From contig NC_068971.1 of assembly GCF_016808095.1 (NCBI RefSeq), positions 13,156,501 through 13,220,500 on the forward strand: a stretch of 64,000 bases of DNA, read 5' to 3'. The stretch's first letter is position 1. Each line of letters starts with the position of its first letter. The translations under genes and the position numbers were made by a program. This DNA comes from Vigna angularis. Taxonomy: Eukaryota; Streptophyta; Magnoliopsida; Fabales; Fabaceae. Shown in pieces: positions 43,176-53,598 of the stretch. The notes below the pieces were generated by a model that was not told the DNA's origin, did not search any database, and saw nothing but the letters and a program-made list of their open reading frames with translations.

Positions 43176-45043
43176 TCAATATTGTACATAGTTATCATCA
43201 GAATGATCTTCATCATCCTGCTCCGGTATAGATGGTTGGACTATTGTGGGTTGGACTGATGAGGGTTGGACTGATGAGGGTTGGACTGATGAGGGTTGGA
43301 CTGATGAGGGCTGCTGAGGGACAGCGGGTGACGAGGAGGGTTGTGGCTGGGTCGGAGGGATAACTAATTCATCCTGTGAAGTAGCAGGCATCACTCTCAT
43401 GACCAGGGCCTTGAAGTTTGTAAACTCTACTCTCAAATCAGTGATTTCCTGGTCATGTTGCTGCAGTGCCTGCGTGAGGCGGAGAACGACCTCGTCAGGA
43501 GTAGTGGTGGAAGAAGAAGGTTGGTGCTTCAGAGTACCTCCTCTCGATGCTGTATAGTTTGCAGCAAGTTGTCCTACACCGTACACTCGTCCCTTTTTCT
43601 TTCCACCAACGATGTCGATCCAGCACTGTGTCCTATGGATGTCATCTTCTACATTATTGGCATCATCCGGTGTAGGAGCTGACTCATGTTCAGATCTAAC
43701 CTGTGAAAGTCTCGTAGAAAATTCTTCCTGTTGAAACATTAAAAGCAATGTTAGGGAATGATAGAATAGCTTAAGTGAAAAATTAGTAATAGTAATAGTA
43801 ATAGTGTTATTTGCTTACATGAGTCTTCCGAGATCTTTCATCAACGAATTGATTAGTGCCCTTCCTTACATGAGTTTGTGCAAAGACCTCATCAACATGG
43901 ACCGCCCGTCCCAGAGCTTGTGCCTGTAACATAATTTAGAATTAGAAGTGTACGTATGAAATAAATACATAACTCATATATGAAAGAAAAAGTTATGTAA
44001 TGAAATTATACCATACGAATGGCATGCTCATGAATGGTGATCGACCCACCAGTATGCAGGGTGCCACCCCTTTCAGACGCTCTGTTCCTCTGGGATTTAG
44101 CACATTTATTGCGAAACTCTACTGTATTCCAATGAGCCAGTAAAGAGTTCCAAATTATTTCACCCAGCCAGTAAGGGCGTTGTCGTGCATTGCGGGCATC
44201 CCTAAACATCTCTGACAGTCGATGAGATGCTTTCATGTGGAAATTTCTTTGTATCTGACTTTCATGTTCTGGTTTCCACTGCACCTTCATCTGTAACATT
44301 AAAGAGAACAAACATTGATTACAGAACATAGTAAAATAAGAGGGACAATTAGTTAAATAGATTGTTCACCTGAAAGCGCTGCTAGAAGGGCTTTTTGTCG
44401 TCATCAGGAATTTCTCCCCAAGTAGGCCATGGACTTAGAAACTGTTGCTTAATTGAACGTGTGATGGCCTGGGAAGCAACCCTAGATGGAATAAACCTGC
44501 AGGATAAAAGTCAAACATCTCTTACAGTAGGGTTTAAACATCAAATTATATCAAGAGATTAAAAACTTACCCTTTACCATACGGCTCAATCCATGGCCGA
44601 TCATGGAGGGGCGGATCAAGACCTTCACCATCACCACTTGAATCTTGATTAGCAGATGGTGTGACAGTGTCAGAAGGCGGTATAACAGATGAGGAAGGTA
44701 TAGAAGTAGGGTCAGGGACAGGAGTGGGGGTTATAACCACAGGGGGAGGAGTGGGGGTTATAATTACAGGAGGAGGAAGAAGGTCAGTTATAGGGGTAGT
44801 AGAAGGGTGTACTACAGGGGTAGGAGTAGGGTCTACTGAAGGTGTAGGAGTAGGGTCTACTGCAGGTGTAGGAGGCTGTACTGTAGGGGTAGGAGGAGGC
44901 CCCACAGATGATGTACTGCCGGCAACAGTGGTAGGTAGTCTAGTAGGCACCCTAAGTACATACTTTGGTGCCTGCCGTTGCCTCTTTCTAGGCCTTGCTA
45001 CCCCCTTTCCTTTATCAGGACGTTCTGAACCTTGTCCTGTCAT
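43176..45043 (-). pseudogene. CACTA second gene (PF03004-type, TnpA-like), five exons
   Basis: Exon 1 (45043 to about 44570) starts MTGQGSERPDKGKGVARPRK and holds a Pro/Thr-rich repeat. Exon 2 (44498-44371) has FIPSRVASQAITRSIKQQFL and an in-frame TAG at 44382-44384 where Trp is expected. Exon 3 (about 44292-44011) gives RPYWLGEIIWNSLLAHWNTV EFRNKCAKSQ, the PF03004 core. Exon 4 (about 43919-43820) gives VHVDEVFAQTHVRKGTNQFV. Exon 5 (about 43736-43176) has a coiled coil and a tandem PSSVQ repeat, ending DDNYVQY. All junctions look like GT-AG. The product would bind subterminal repeats. Confidence 0.82.
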
Positions 45044-45210
45044 TACTGCATTGAAATGGTTACAAATAAAGCGAAAAAATAGAAATGATTAACGAAGGAT
45101 CAATGGTTTTTAAAGTAAATGTATAAATAATTGCATACAAATTTTAAGATGGTATTTTAGATAACTCTATTGAAATGACAGTTCAATTTGCTACAATGGA
45201 TGTCCAACAT

Positions 45211-45322
45211 TCAATCGTCGTCATCATGATCTTCATCTTCATCTTCTTCTTCATCATCGTCTTTATCATCGTCATATTCGTCGTCTTCTTCGTCGTCGTC
45301 ATCATCATCATCATCTTGTTCT

Positions 45323-45356
<34 letters not shown>

Positions 45357-48300
45357 GTTCTTCATCACCTTGTATTGTTGCTTGTAATTCATCTCCATCA
45401 CCATCAGGGTCGACCAATGCGGTTATACGTTCAACTTCAATAACTTCTTGTGGTTGTGACATTTGGTCAAGTTGGTAGGCAACATCTTCCTCAACCTCAT
45501 TTGAGTTAATGTGACCTCTAGGCTTGGTTTGTATTGCTATGACCCAACCACGCTTGTGAATATTGCAGAATGGTGGATATGGCACATAATAAACTTGTCT
45601 GACATTAGTTGGTAGAATGAAAGGATCAAACGGTCTATATCTTAATCTCTGGTTGAGTTTGACAATATTAAAGCGTGGATCGACTCTAGTACCAGCTCTA
45701 GAAGGATGAAACCATTCACAATAAAAAAGTACTACTCTGTTTGGAGAAGTAGTGCTGTTGTACTCTAACTCATATATTTTATGAATGATGCCGTAGAAAT
45801 CATCATAACAACCCTTTGTTAGGCCCTTCACATACACACCACAATTTGATGTTTTCTTTCCTTTAGACCATTCATGTGTATGGAATTTGTAACCATTGGT
45901 GAAGTAAGTGTGCCATTCTTTGACACATCTCATTGGCTAATTCGAGAGATGTCTTAACTCTTGAACTGTGGGAGTTAATGCCTGATTAAAAACCTACAAA
46001 GGTACTAACAAAATTATAAAAGCAAGAGTCAAATTAACCTTGCTCTAAATGTAGGAAAAAGTACGGACCTGATTTCTAAACCAATGGGGAAACTCTGAGT
46101 CTATTCTAGCAGAAGTATTTCCTTCTACGACTTGCTCAGCCACAATAAATGAGCTGGTACAAATGAAATTCATTATTGTATAACAATTAAAGAAGTTACT
46201 AAGATAAGAGATGGATGATGACATACTCAAGGTACGACTTTACTTCACTGCAATTGATCAAGACATGGACATGAGCAGAGTTGAATTCAGCATCAGTTAA
46301 CCAATGAGTGAATTCTTTCCCTGCGTGACGGCCTGTTTGTCGGAAAACTGATAATGCACCTTCACGTGGTTCAACTTGCCATTGCATTTCATTTCTGACA
46401 TGAGTGAGGGACAACATGAAGTTTTTGAAATAATGTGAACAAAAATACGTTGTCTCTTTGTGCAAGTAAGCTGCACAAATTGAGCCTTCTACTCTAGCTT
46501 TATTTTTAACTGAACGTTTGGATTCTCCCATAAACCTTTCAAATAGATACATCCACCTGTATTGCACAGGTCCCCCAAGCCAAGCTTCATATGCAAGATG
46601 AATTGGAATATGCTCCATTGAATCAAAGAATGCAGGAGGGAATATTCTTTCTAATTTGCAGAGAATAATTGGGATATTTTCATCCATCCTTTTTAGGGAA
46701 TTCTCCTTTAGTGTCGTGCAACACAAATCTTTAAAGAAGTTACTGATTTCTATCAGTGGATTTAACACGTGCATTGGCAAACAACTGAACGCAAGAGGGA
46801 TGAAAGTCTCCATGAATACATGACAATCATGACTCTTCAACCCTTGAATAGTACCATTCTGAGCATTGGGACATCTGGACAAGTTAGAAGCATATCTATC
46901 TGGCATTCTAAGCTCCTTGATCCATCCACACACTATTCTTGCCTCATCTTTTGACATGGTGTAATTTGCTTTTGGTTTAAATAATCGGCCGTTACCTTGC
47001 GCCTTCAACTCTAAGTCTTTTCGTCCACAATACAAAGGTAAATCTTTTCTTGCTTTCTCATTATCTTTTGTCTTACCTATAACATTCATAACTGTGTTGA
47101 AGACATTGTCAAAGAAATTTTTTTCTGTGTGCATGACATCGAGGTTGTGTCTTAGCAAGTTGTCTTTCCAATAGGGAAGTTCCCAGAATATGCTTCTTTT
47201 AGTCCAATTATGCCATTCTCCAAACCCTTCTATCCTATTCTGACCAGATTCAGTGACTTTTGGATAGTCTTTCACTCTTCTCCAAACGTGTGATCCAGTC
47301 AACTTCGGCAGGGGCATATCCGTTTCAACTTGCCCTTTGCGAAATGCCTTTTTGTTTCTTCTAAAGGGGTGATCAATGGGCAAGAACCGTCGATGGCAGT
47401 CAAACCAACTACTTTTCCGGCCATAAGTCAATTGGAATGACTTTGTATGTTCCATGCAATGTGGACAAGCTAATCGACCATGCGTGCTCCAACCAGATAA
47501 CATACCGTACGCTGGAAAGTCATTAATAGTCCACATCAAGGCTGCCCTCATAAGGAAATTTTGCTTCCTTGAAACGTCATACGTCCAAACACCAGTCCAT
47601 AACTTCTTCAAATCATCAATCAAAGGCTCCAAATAAACATCAATCAATGATTTGGGATTAGATGGACTTGGTATTATACACGATAAAAACATGTAAGGCT
47701 TTGTCATACACATCTCAGGTGGTAGATTGTATGGGGTAACTATCACAGGCCAGCATGAATATGGTGATGCAGACGCCTGAATGTACGGGGTAAACCCATC
47801 AGAGCATAGACCAAGTCTGACGTTACGTGGTTCACTAGCAAAGGATGGATGTTTACGATTGAAGTGCTTCCAAGCTTCACCATCAAAAGGATGACGCAAA
47901 AATCCCGGAGTTTTGTTACCATCATGCCATGTCATGTGTTCTGATGTTTGAATTGAAGTAAACAATCTTTGTAATCTTGGAATTATAGGCAAGTAGAACA
48001 TGGACTTTAAGGGAATTGGTTTTTTTTGTCTCCGTCCAACATGCATTGTATGATATCAAGGTGAGCCACAAAACTTGCATTCAACCAACAATGCATCATT
48101 TTTGCCACTGTAATTGTCATAGAATAACATACATCCATTAACACAACAATCAATCTTCTTGACATCCAATCCTAACATCAATTTTTTATAGAAGTCCACT
48201 GCTTGAATGGGAACGTTCCAATTAGATTTCCCAACCATGAGTCTAATGCACACTGACAATTTTGACTCAGATGAACCTTCAAATACAGGTAGATTTGCCT

Positions 48301-48769
48301 TTGTCAGTAAATTGTAAAACCTCTGCGTCGTTTCATTTGGAGGCTCTTCATCATGACTATCGTCTGCTTCTTCAGCATGGTGACGAAGAGCATTGTCGAC
48401 CATCTCTTGCATATAGGAAAATTGATCTATCTCAGATGTATGTACAATAGTATTCGAACCTGATGCAAGCCGTTTTTCAGCTGCAGTGGAGGTCGAAGGA
48501 ATTTCTTCACCATGAAATGTCCAAACCGTGTAATTAGGCATGAACCCTTTTTGGTAAAGGTGAACTTTGACGACTTCATCTTTCAAAATCCTTGTACATT
48601 CGCACTTGATACATGGACATCGAATCCCTCCATCAAGGGCATAATATTGATATCGTCGGGTCGTCTCCACGAACTCTTCAACTCCGATGACAAAAGATTC
48701 CTTCAAACCTCTCCTTCCACTATAACAACGGTCATACATCCATCCACGATGGTTGGGAAAATGGGCCAT
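45211..48769 (-). pseudogene. CACTA tnp2 transposase gene, nearly complete
   Basis: From the ATG at 48769 (MAHFPNHRGWMYDR) the first block is the transposase-associated domain (FVETTRRYQYYALDGGIRCP CIKCEC). A TGA at 48056-48058, probably from CGA, splits it from the 615-residue tnp2/DUF4218 block (48046-46199: GLCSDGFTPY, TINDFPAYGMLSGWS, HNLDVMHTEKNFFDNVFNT, LERIFPPAFFDSMEHIPIHL). A small exon (about 46153-46069) and the DUF4216 exon (about 45990-45211) follow; the latter has a TAG at 45937-45939. The C-terminus is a long Glu/Asp run. This would be the catalytic transposase, inactive as it stands. Confidence 0.87.
45213..45365. repeat. Trinucleotide repeat encoding an acidic tail
   Basis: TCTTCT/TCATCA repeats on the plus strand encode an uninterrupted Glu and Asp run at the C-terminus of the DUF4216 exon. 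Confidence 0.88.
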
Positions 48770-48830
48770 GTTCTGTGACAAGCCAAACAAATAAAAACTT
48801 AGCCAAAACAACAACAGTCCATGTGACATA

Positions 48831-50089
48831 AGTAATAAACCTATTACTACTCAAGTCGAACATGGAAGGCAATTTGAACAGTATGGTCATAGGCATTCAA
48901 TAAGGGCATGCAAAGAGAAGTCCTCAGTATTGAAATGCCTTAGACATACTAAGGAGGGGTTGTGTATTAAAGTTGGAGGAGACAACTTATTACTAATGAA
49001 GTTCTCTTCTCTAGAGTACTTCCGAATATTTTGTAGGTTCTAAGTGTTTAGTGTATTTTTACCCTTCTCATTGCTTTGAGAATGTGTGTAGTACCATAGG
49101 TATTTAAATGACTACTTCAATTAATCAAGTTATAGCCTAATAAATGAAATACAAGGTAAATGAACATACCATATAGACATCAACATAATTTAGGCAATCT
49201 AATTTCTATAAAAGCAGGGATATATACTATAATTTGTGGTTTATGGAATTCTTTGCTTTTGAATAGTTTACTAGGTCCATTTCACTACTCGTAGACATGT
49301 TACGATGTTCACATTAGTTAAAATAAGGTTACATTAGGTCTAATTTTAGTTTTAAGTAACCAAATTTTGAGATTTATGTTGTTTTTGTAGTGTAAGTTTC
49401 TAATTAGCTAGGTTTTACCATTCTAAACTTGTTAGGACAATTTCTTTGAAGTTTCTTAGGCTAGTTTAGTGCAGTTTGCAAATTTTGACCATTATAGTAC
49501 ATTTTTAGTACTCATTTTAAGGTTTTAGTAGTGGTTTACTCAAACAAGTTTAATTATCATAACCTATAGCTTCTTCCTACTTTTATTTGGAAACTTTGCC
49601 TTATAAATTATAGTCTTCATCAGAAGGTTGAATCTGGTTTTTTGAATCCGCTACAGCACTTGTAATGAAATGCCAAACAGTAGTAGCAGTAGTAGTCTTC
49701 ATCATGCTGGTTCTTCACATGGTTTAAGCTTCTATTATTCTTCTGCTAATTGGAACAATATTCCTCTAAGAACAAAAAATGCTAAAGGTGGAGCCAAATG
49801 AGTTGTCATGAACTAGAAATCCACAAACACACTAAACACATTCACATTTGAATTTAGTAAAACAGTAATTAATTCAAAGATACTCTAGGAAAAAAGGGAA
49901 AACAATTTGTCTAAAGTTTCCATGTAAAAGGATGTAGGGATAGTTTTAGAATGAAATACACGTACGTAATAACTAGTTCGCAAGGTTATAGTAGTGATTT
50001 CAGTGTGAACTGTCAAAACATTTGTTCTAATGAAGGAAAAGTAAATATGTAATTATAAATCATATTAATTCACTTAAACCATTCTTTAT
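48831..50089. other. No gene; contains a dispersed repeat copy
   Basis: Intergenic DNA. Bases 49381-49518 match 62121-62258 at only a few mismatches over 138 bp, in direct orientation (GTTTTTGTAGTGT..AGTTTCTAATTAGCTAGG). Weaker similarity extends leftward. No coding region. Confidence 0.55.
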
Positions 50090-51366
50090 ATTGTATAAAT
50101 ATAAAAGGAGAGGCACTAGAACAGATGAAACAAGCAAGAAAAATCAAAAACGAAGAGCAAAATCAAGTGCAGTGAAACTGTTTGATAATTTTGCAAACTG
50201 TTTGATGAAAGTCTCCAATGAATTTCAGATTTTGAGATTTTTGGTTTTAGGGGTCAAAACTGGATTGCGTGGTTTTCACTTGCTTTTTATGATTGTTCTA
50301 TACTCTTTTGATCAAATAATTCCATTTGGAAACATCAAACCCAACTTTTTCCAATCCAGAAATGAAATTCAAAGATTAGAAATATCAAACAGCACAAAAA
50401 TAAGCAAACTGCACCAGAAAATGACACTTAAAGTGGTGCTTGCAGTGGCAAAAATGAATGGCAGGGTGTCTAAGGCTTAATTGAGACCTCAAGCAAGTTT
50501 ATATCATCAATTTGGATGTGTGCAAACACTTAAACAACAAAGGAAAAGACTACACCAGAAAATCACTAATCCACTTCCAATTTCAAGCAAATTTGATGGT
50601 TTGGATGGTGATTTTGCATATAGGATTGTAAATGACCATTTGAACAGTGCACACAAGTTTGAAATGGTGAAATAAACTTGTGCAAACATATACAAATCAC
50701 AGAAACATCCAAACTCAACAATTCAAAGCAGTTGTAGCCAATTATGCAGCACTTTTAATCAAAATTGTACCAGAAAAAGTGGTTGGAAAATGGAAAAATC
50801 AGTGTCCAAAATGAATGGTACTATGTTTAAAGCTCAACTGAGACTGTTAGGAAGTTTAGATGAAGAAATGGAATGTGTACAATCACTTAGGCAACAAAGA
50901 AAGTAACCACAACAGAAATTCACTGGTTCACTTACCAAAATTTAACATAATGTGAGTATTTCAAAAGTGAAGTTGCACCAAAGCTGGAAATTGACCAATT
51001 GAACAGTGCAGACAAGTTTGAAATGGCCAATTATACTTCCACAAATGTTCAAACAGTACAGAAGCACACTAATTCTCAAAATCACCTTGTAAGTTGGAAA
51101 CTATGTAGTAAAAATGCCCAAACAACACCAGGAATTAAAAATATAACAGAGTCAATGCTGGATGGATCAACAAACATGTAAGAAAGGTCCTAACCAACTG
51201 GATTCTAGATGGAAAATGTTAGCTAGGAGATGTTAAATGGCCTAAGATACAACAAAGAAGTTAAGCACGATGCAAAAGCTTGGATAAAACAGTAACAGTG
51301 TTTTGAAACCAGATTTCAAGCAACTCAACTATTGATAATTGAGACTTCATAATTGATGCTTTTATG
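50090..51366 (-). repeat. Old fragment of the chromovirus leader
   Basis: It is homologous, in the same orientation, to the untranslated leader at about 59040-59910 of the chromovirus (shared runs such as GAAACCAGATTTCAAGCAAC, AACTGTTTGATGAAA-like and GATTTCAG-like). Divergence is obvious, so it is an older relative. The LTR and coding parts of that copy are not present next to it. Confidence 0.68.
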
Positions 51367-51372
51367 AAATTA

Positions 51373-51780
51373 TGAAGTTGTGTCCTTTGTATCCACACAA
51401 TCCTGAAGTCCTTCTTAATGAACTAAGATCCCCGTCTAAGGTACTTGACTTTGGGGAATTCTCAGATTGCATGGATTCTGCAAGCGGTGCTGGTTCTCTT
51501 CATGTTGTCAATCCAACCTTTGATTATGTGCCGCCAAAATTTGTTAGTCTATTTATTACTGACACGTAAGTTAGACTCAAATTGATCGGAAAAACTTCCT
51601 TTTCTTTGTCATTGACCACAGAAAATTAGTGTCCTAATCGGTTTCCTTTTCTGCACTCACCTGACTGGAAATTACTTCTTAGGGGAGGGCACAACCCGTC
51701 ATATATGAACCGGCTCATAGCTGATTACTATTCAGCTGATGATTTGGTGGTGAAACGAAGACCTATTACAGGGAATTGAG
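51373..51780 (+). pseudogene. eIF2B beta subunit, last two exons
   Basis: Exon 51373-51567 encodes KLCPLYPHNPEVLLNELRSP, then DFGEFSDCMDSASGAG and VVNPTFDYVPPKFVSLFITD. After a GTAAGT..TTCTTAG intron, the exon starting near 51684 gives GGHNPSYMNRLIADYYSADD LVV and then KRRPITGN with a stop at 51778-51780. This is the C-terminus of the beta subunit of translation factor eIF2B, part of the guanine-nucleotide exchange complex for eIF2. Upstream sequence is chromovirus leader DNA, so the gene start is missing. Coding is undamaged, so it is a recent truncated copy. AATAAAATT near 51923 may be its poly(A) signal. Confidence 0.82.
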
Positions 51781-52866
51781 TTCAGTTACCCCAAATTTTG
51801 TCCTATAAGTGTCAGTAAGCAATTAAATATTTATGTATGTACTTCTGTTTATTATTATTTGTGTCTCTGTCACTGTTGTATTTGGTTGAGATTTCTTGTG
51901 AAACAACTGTGTAATTTCTGAAAATAAAATTATTTATTATGTGTAGAAGTTGAATTTAGATTTTCTACTGAGTTTATAGTATTATTCTTTTGTTGTGTTT
52001 TCAAAATATACTTATTTGATATTTTAAAATATATTAAAATTATTTTTAATAAATATATTAAAATCAATGTATTTTAAAGACACAATAGAAGAACATTACA
52101 AACAACCCAGTTGAGGATTTAGACTCGTAGAGGTTGGTATTTGTGCAACAGTCAATATTATGATAGACTAATATACAATGAGGCTTATAGAGATGGTAGA
52201 CATTAATTGTTATCTTTCGTTTATTTTTATTAAATTTAAAAATACCCGTATAATGAACATTATGAAACCATAAAAGATTTTTGAAGCAACATTTGTAATA
52301 GTTTTTTCTGTTTTAAAGGAAACTTCTATTCAATGACATTTGGGTGGTTCATTTTCAAGTTGTAGGTGCTCTGTGTGATGAACCATGAGTTAGAGACCAT
52401 GCTCACATTTGTGCAGTTGAAAATGAACCTAGCTTAATTCTCAGAATTGAGTTGGAAAAATTGTACGCCATGGAAATGATATGGAAAAAAACTTGATTTA
52501 GTTTCCAGTATAACAATGGACACAACTTCATAATTTATCCAATAGTTGAAGTAACAGTAACAGTAACAGTGTTTTTATGTTTTAAGTACTTCAATTTTGA
52601 GACTTCATAATTGAAGTCCAAAATCATATGTTCAACTTTGACTTTAGAGTTGACTTTCACAATTAAAGTCTAAATTCATGTCCAGGTTGTTGGAGACTTT
52701 AAGAGACATATCTTTTAACATGTTGAAGGCCAAATTAATCACTGGAGTTCCCTTAACCACTACCAGTTGGAGCAAAGTTAATAAAGTTGAACCTAAGAGG
52801 TGGTCTACTTTAGCCTTAGTAAGGAATTTTCAGTTTTTTAGTTAATATATAAATTATAAAACAACT
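51781..52866. other. 3' flank of the eIF2B fragment and intergenic DNA
   Basis: No coding region. It contains GGACACAACTTCATAATTT at 52518-52536, the exact inverse of 51367-51385, and a (CAGTAA)n run near 52553-52570. Confidence 0.5.
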
Positions 52867-52871
52867 ATAAC

Positions 52872-53598
52872 TGATGGAGCCAAATTCCAGAGGAATCCAG
52901 TGGCCTGAAGCTCCCAGATCAGAGGTGTGGTAAGTGTGTTGGTGTGCAGCGGATTTGATGTAGTAAATGTTGATGGAGGGGTTTGAATGAAGCAAGGTAG
53001 AATGAGTGAAGCCTCTCAGCTCAGAAAGCCTTCATATAATGGAAGGAAGCTTGAGAGAAAATGAAGAAATTGCAAGCAATTTTGACTCAAGAGCAGAATG
53101 CAAGACTGGAATATATTTCTCAGCATTTGGGCATAGCTCTAAAGTACCATACAAGGAAGAAACCATCCTATTTATAAGTGAAGATGGGTCTCTTTTCTGA
53201 AATGAACTCCCGCCTAATTTCAAATGGAAAGCCTAACAGCAACACTAAAAACTTCCAGCAAATCCCATGCCTTGCTCTAGGTCAGCTCCTCACGTGTTTG
53301 AAGCATCTCCTCATCCAACGTTGGGCTATTTTGGGGTTTTGGCTGGGTGCATATGACTTTGGCAGCAAGCTTCTCCAACCATTCTTCTTTTCACGTGCCA
53401 AATGCCATGTTGGCAGCTGCTCCCTCCAATTTATTTAATCCTACAAAACAAAGTAAACATGCTTAATTAAGAGAAGAAGGTTTAAGATAATTTACCTTCC
53501 ATAGAAGCAAAATATTAAGTGATCCTTCTTCCTCTTGAACTCTCTTAGCCATGGCTCTAGTAAGAGGTCCAATGTATGTCTTAGATGGCCTTCCATCA
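52872..53598 (-). repeat. 3' LTR of the chromovirus
   Basis: TGATGGAGCC at the low end and CCTTCCATCA at the high end give 7-bp terminal inverted repeats (TGATGGA/TCCATCA). Bases 53463-53598 are also polyprotein coding sequence. The purine tract AAGAGGGAGGG (minus strand) adjoins at about 53599-53614. Confidence 0.95.

Larger units (their letters stand above)
42572..48830 (-). mobile_element. CACTA (En/Spm) transposon copy 3, two genes, one terminus missing
   Basis: The 3' end is CACTACAAAAAAGAAGGGC at 42572, followed by strong subterminal inverted motifs. On the minus strand come tnp2 (48769 to 45211) and then the PF03004-type gene (45043 to 43176), the standard order. Exons and introns are readable throughout. 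Damage is mostly limited to stops at 48056-48058, 45937-45939 and 44382-44384. No matching TIR was found to the right of 48830, so the 5' end has been lost. Confidence 0.85.

Noticed and set aside
44661..45092. Gly/Val-rich plus-strand frame of 143 residues
   Set aside because: It is the antisense shadow of the Pro/Thr-rich exon 1 of the CACTA second gene.
45175..45404. Hydrophobic and lysine-rich frames over the acidic-tail region
   Set aside because: They are products of the TCT/TCA trinucleotide repeat read in other frames.
53006..53438. Open frames in the chromovirus LTR, repeated identically at 60688-61120
   Set aside because: They are duplicated only because both LTRs are identical. 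No family resemblance and no independent coding support.
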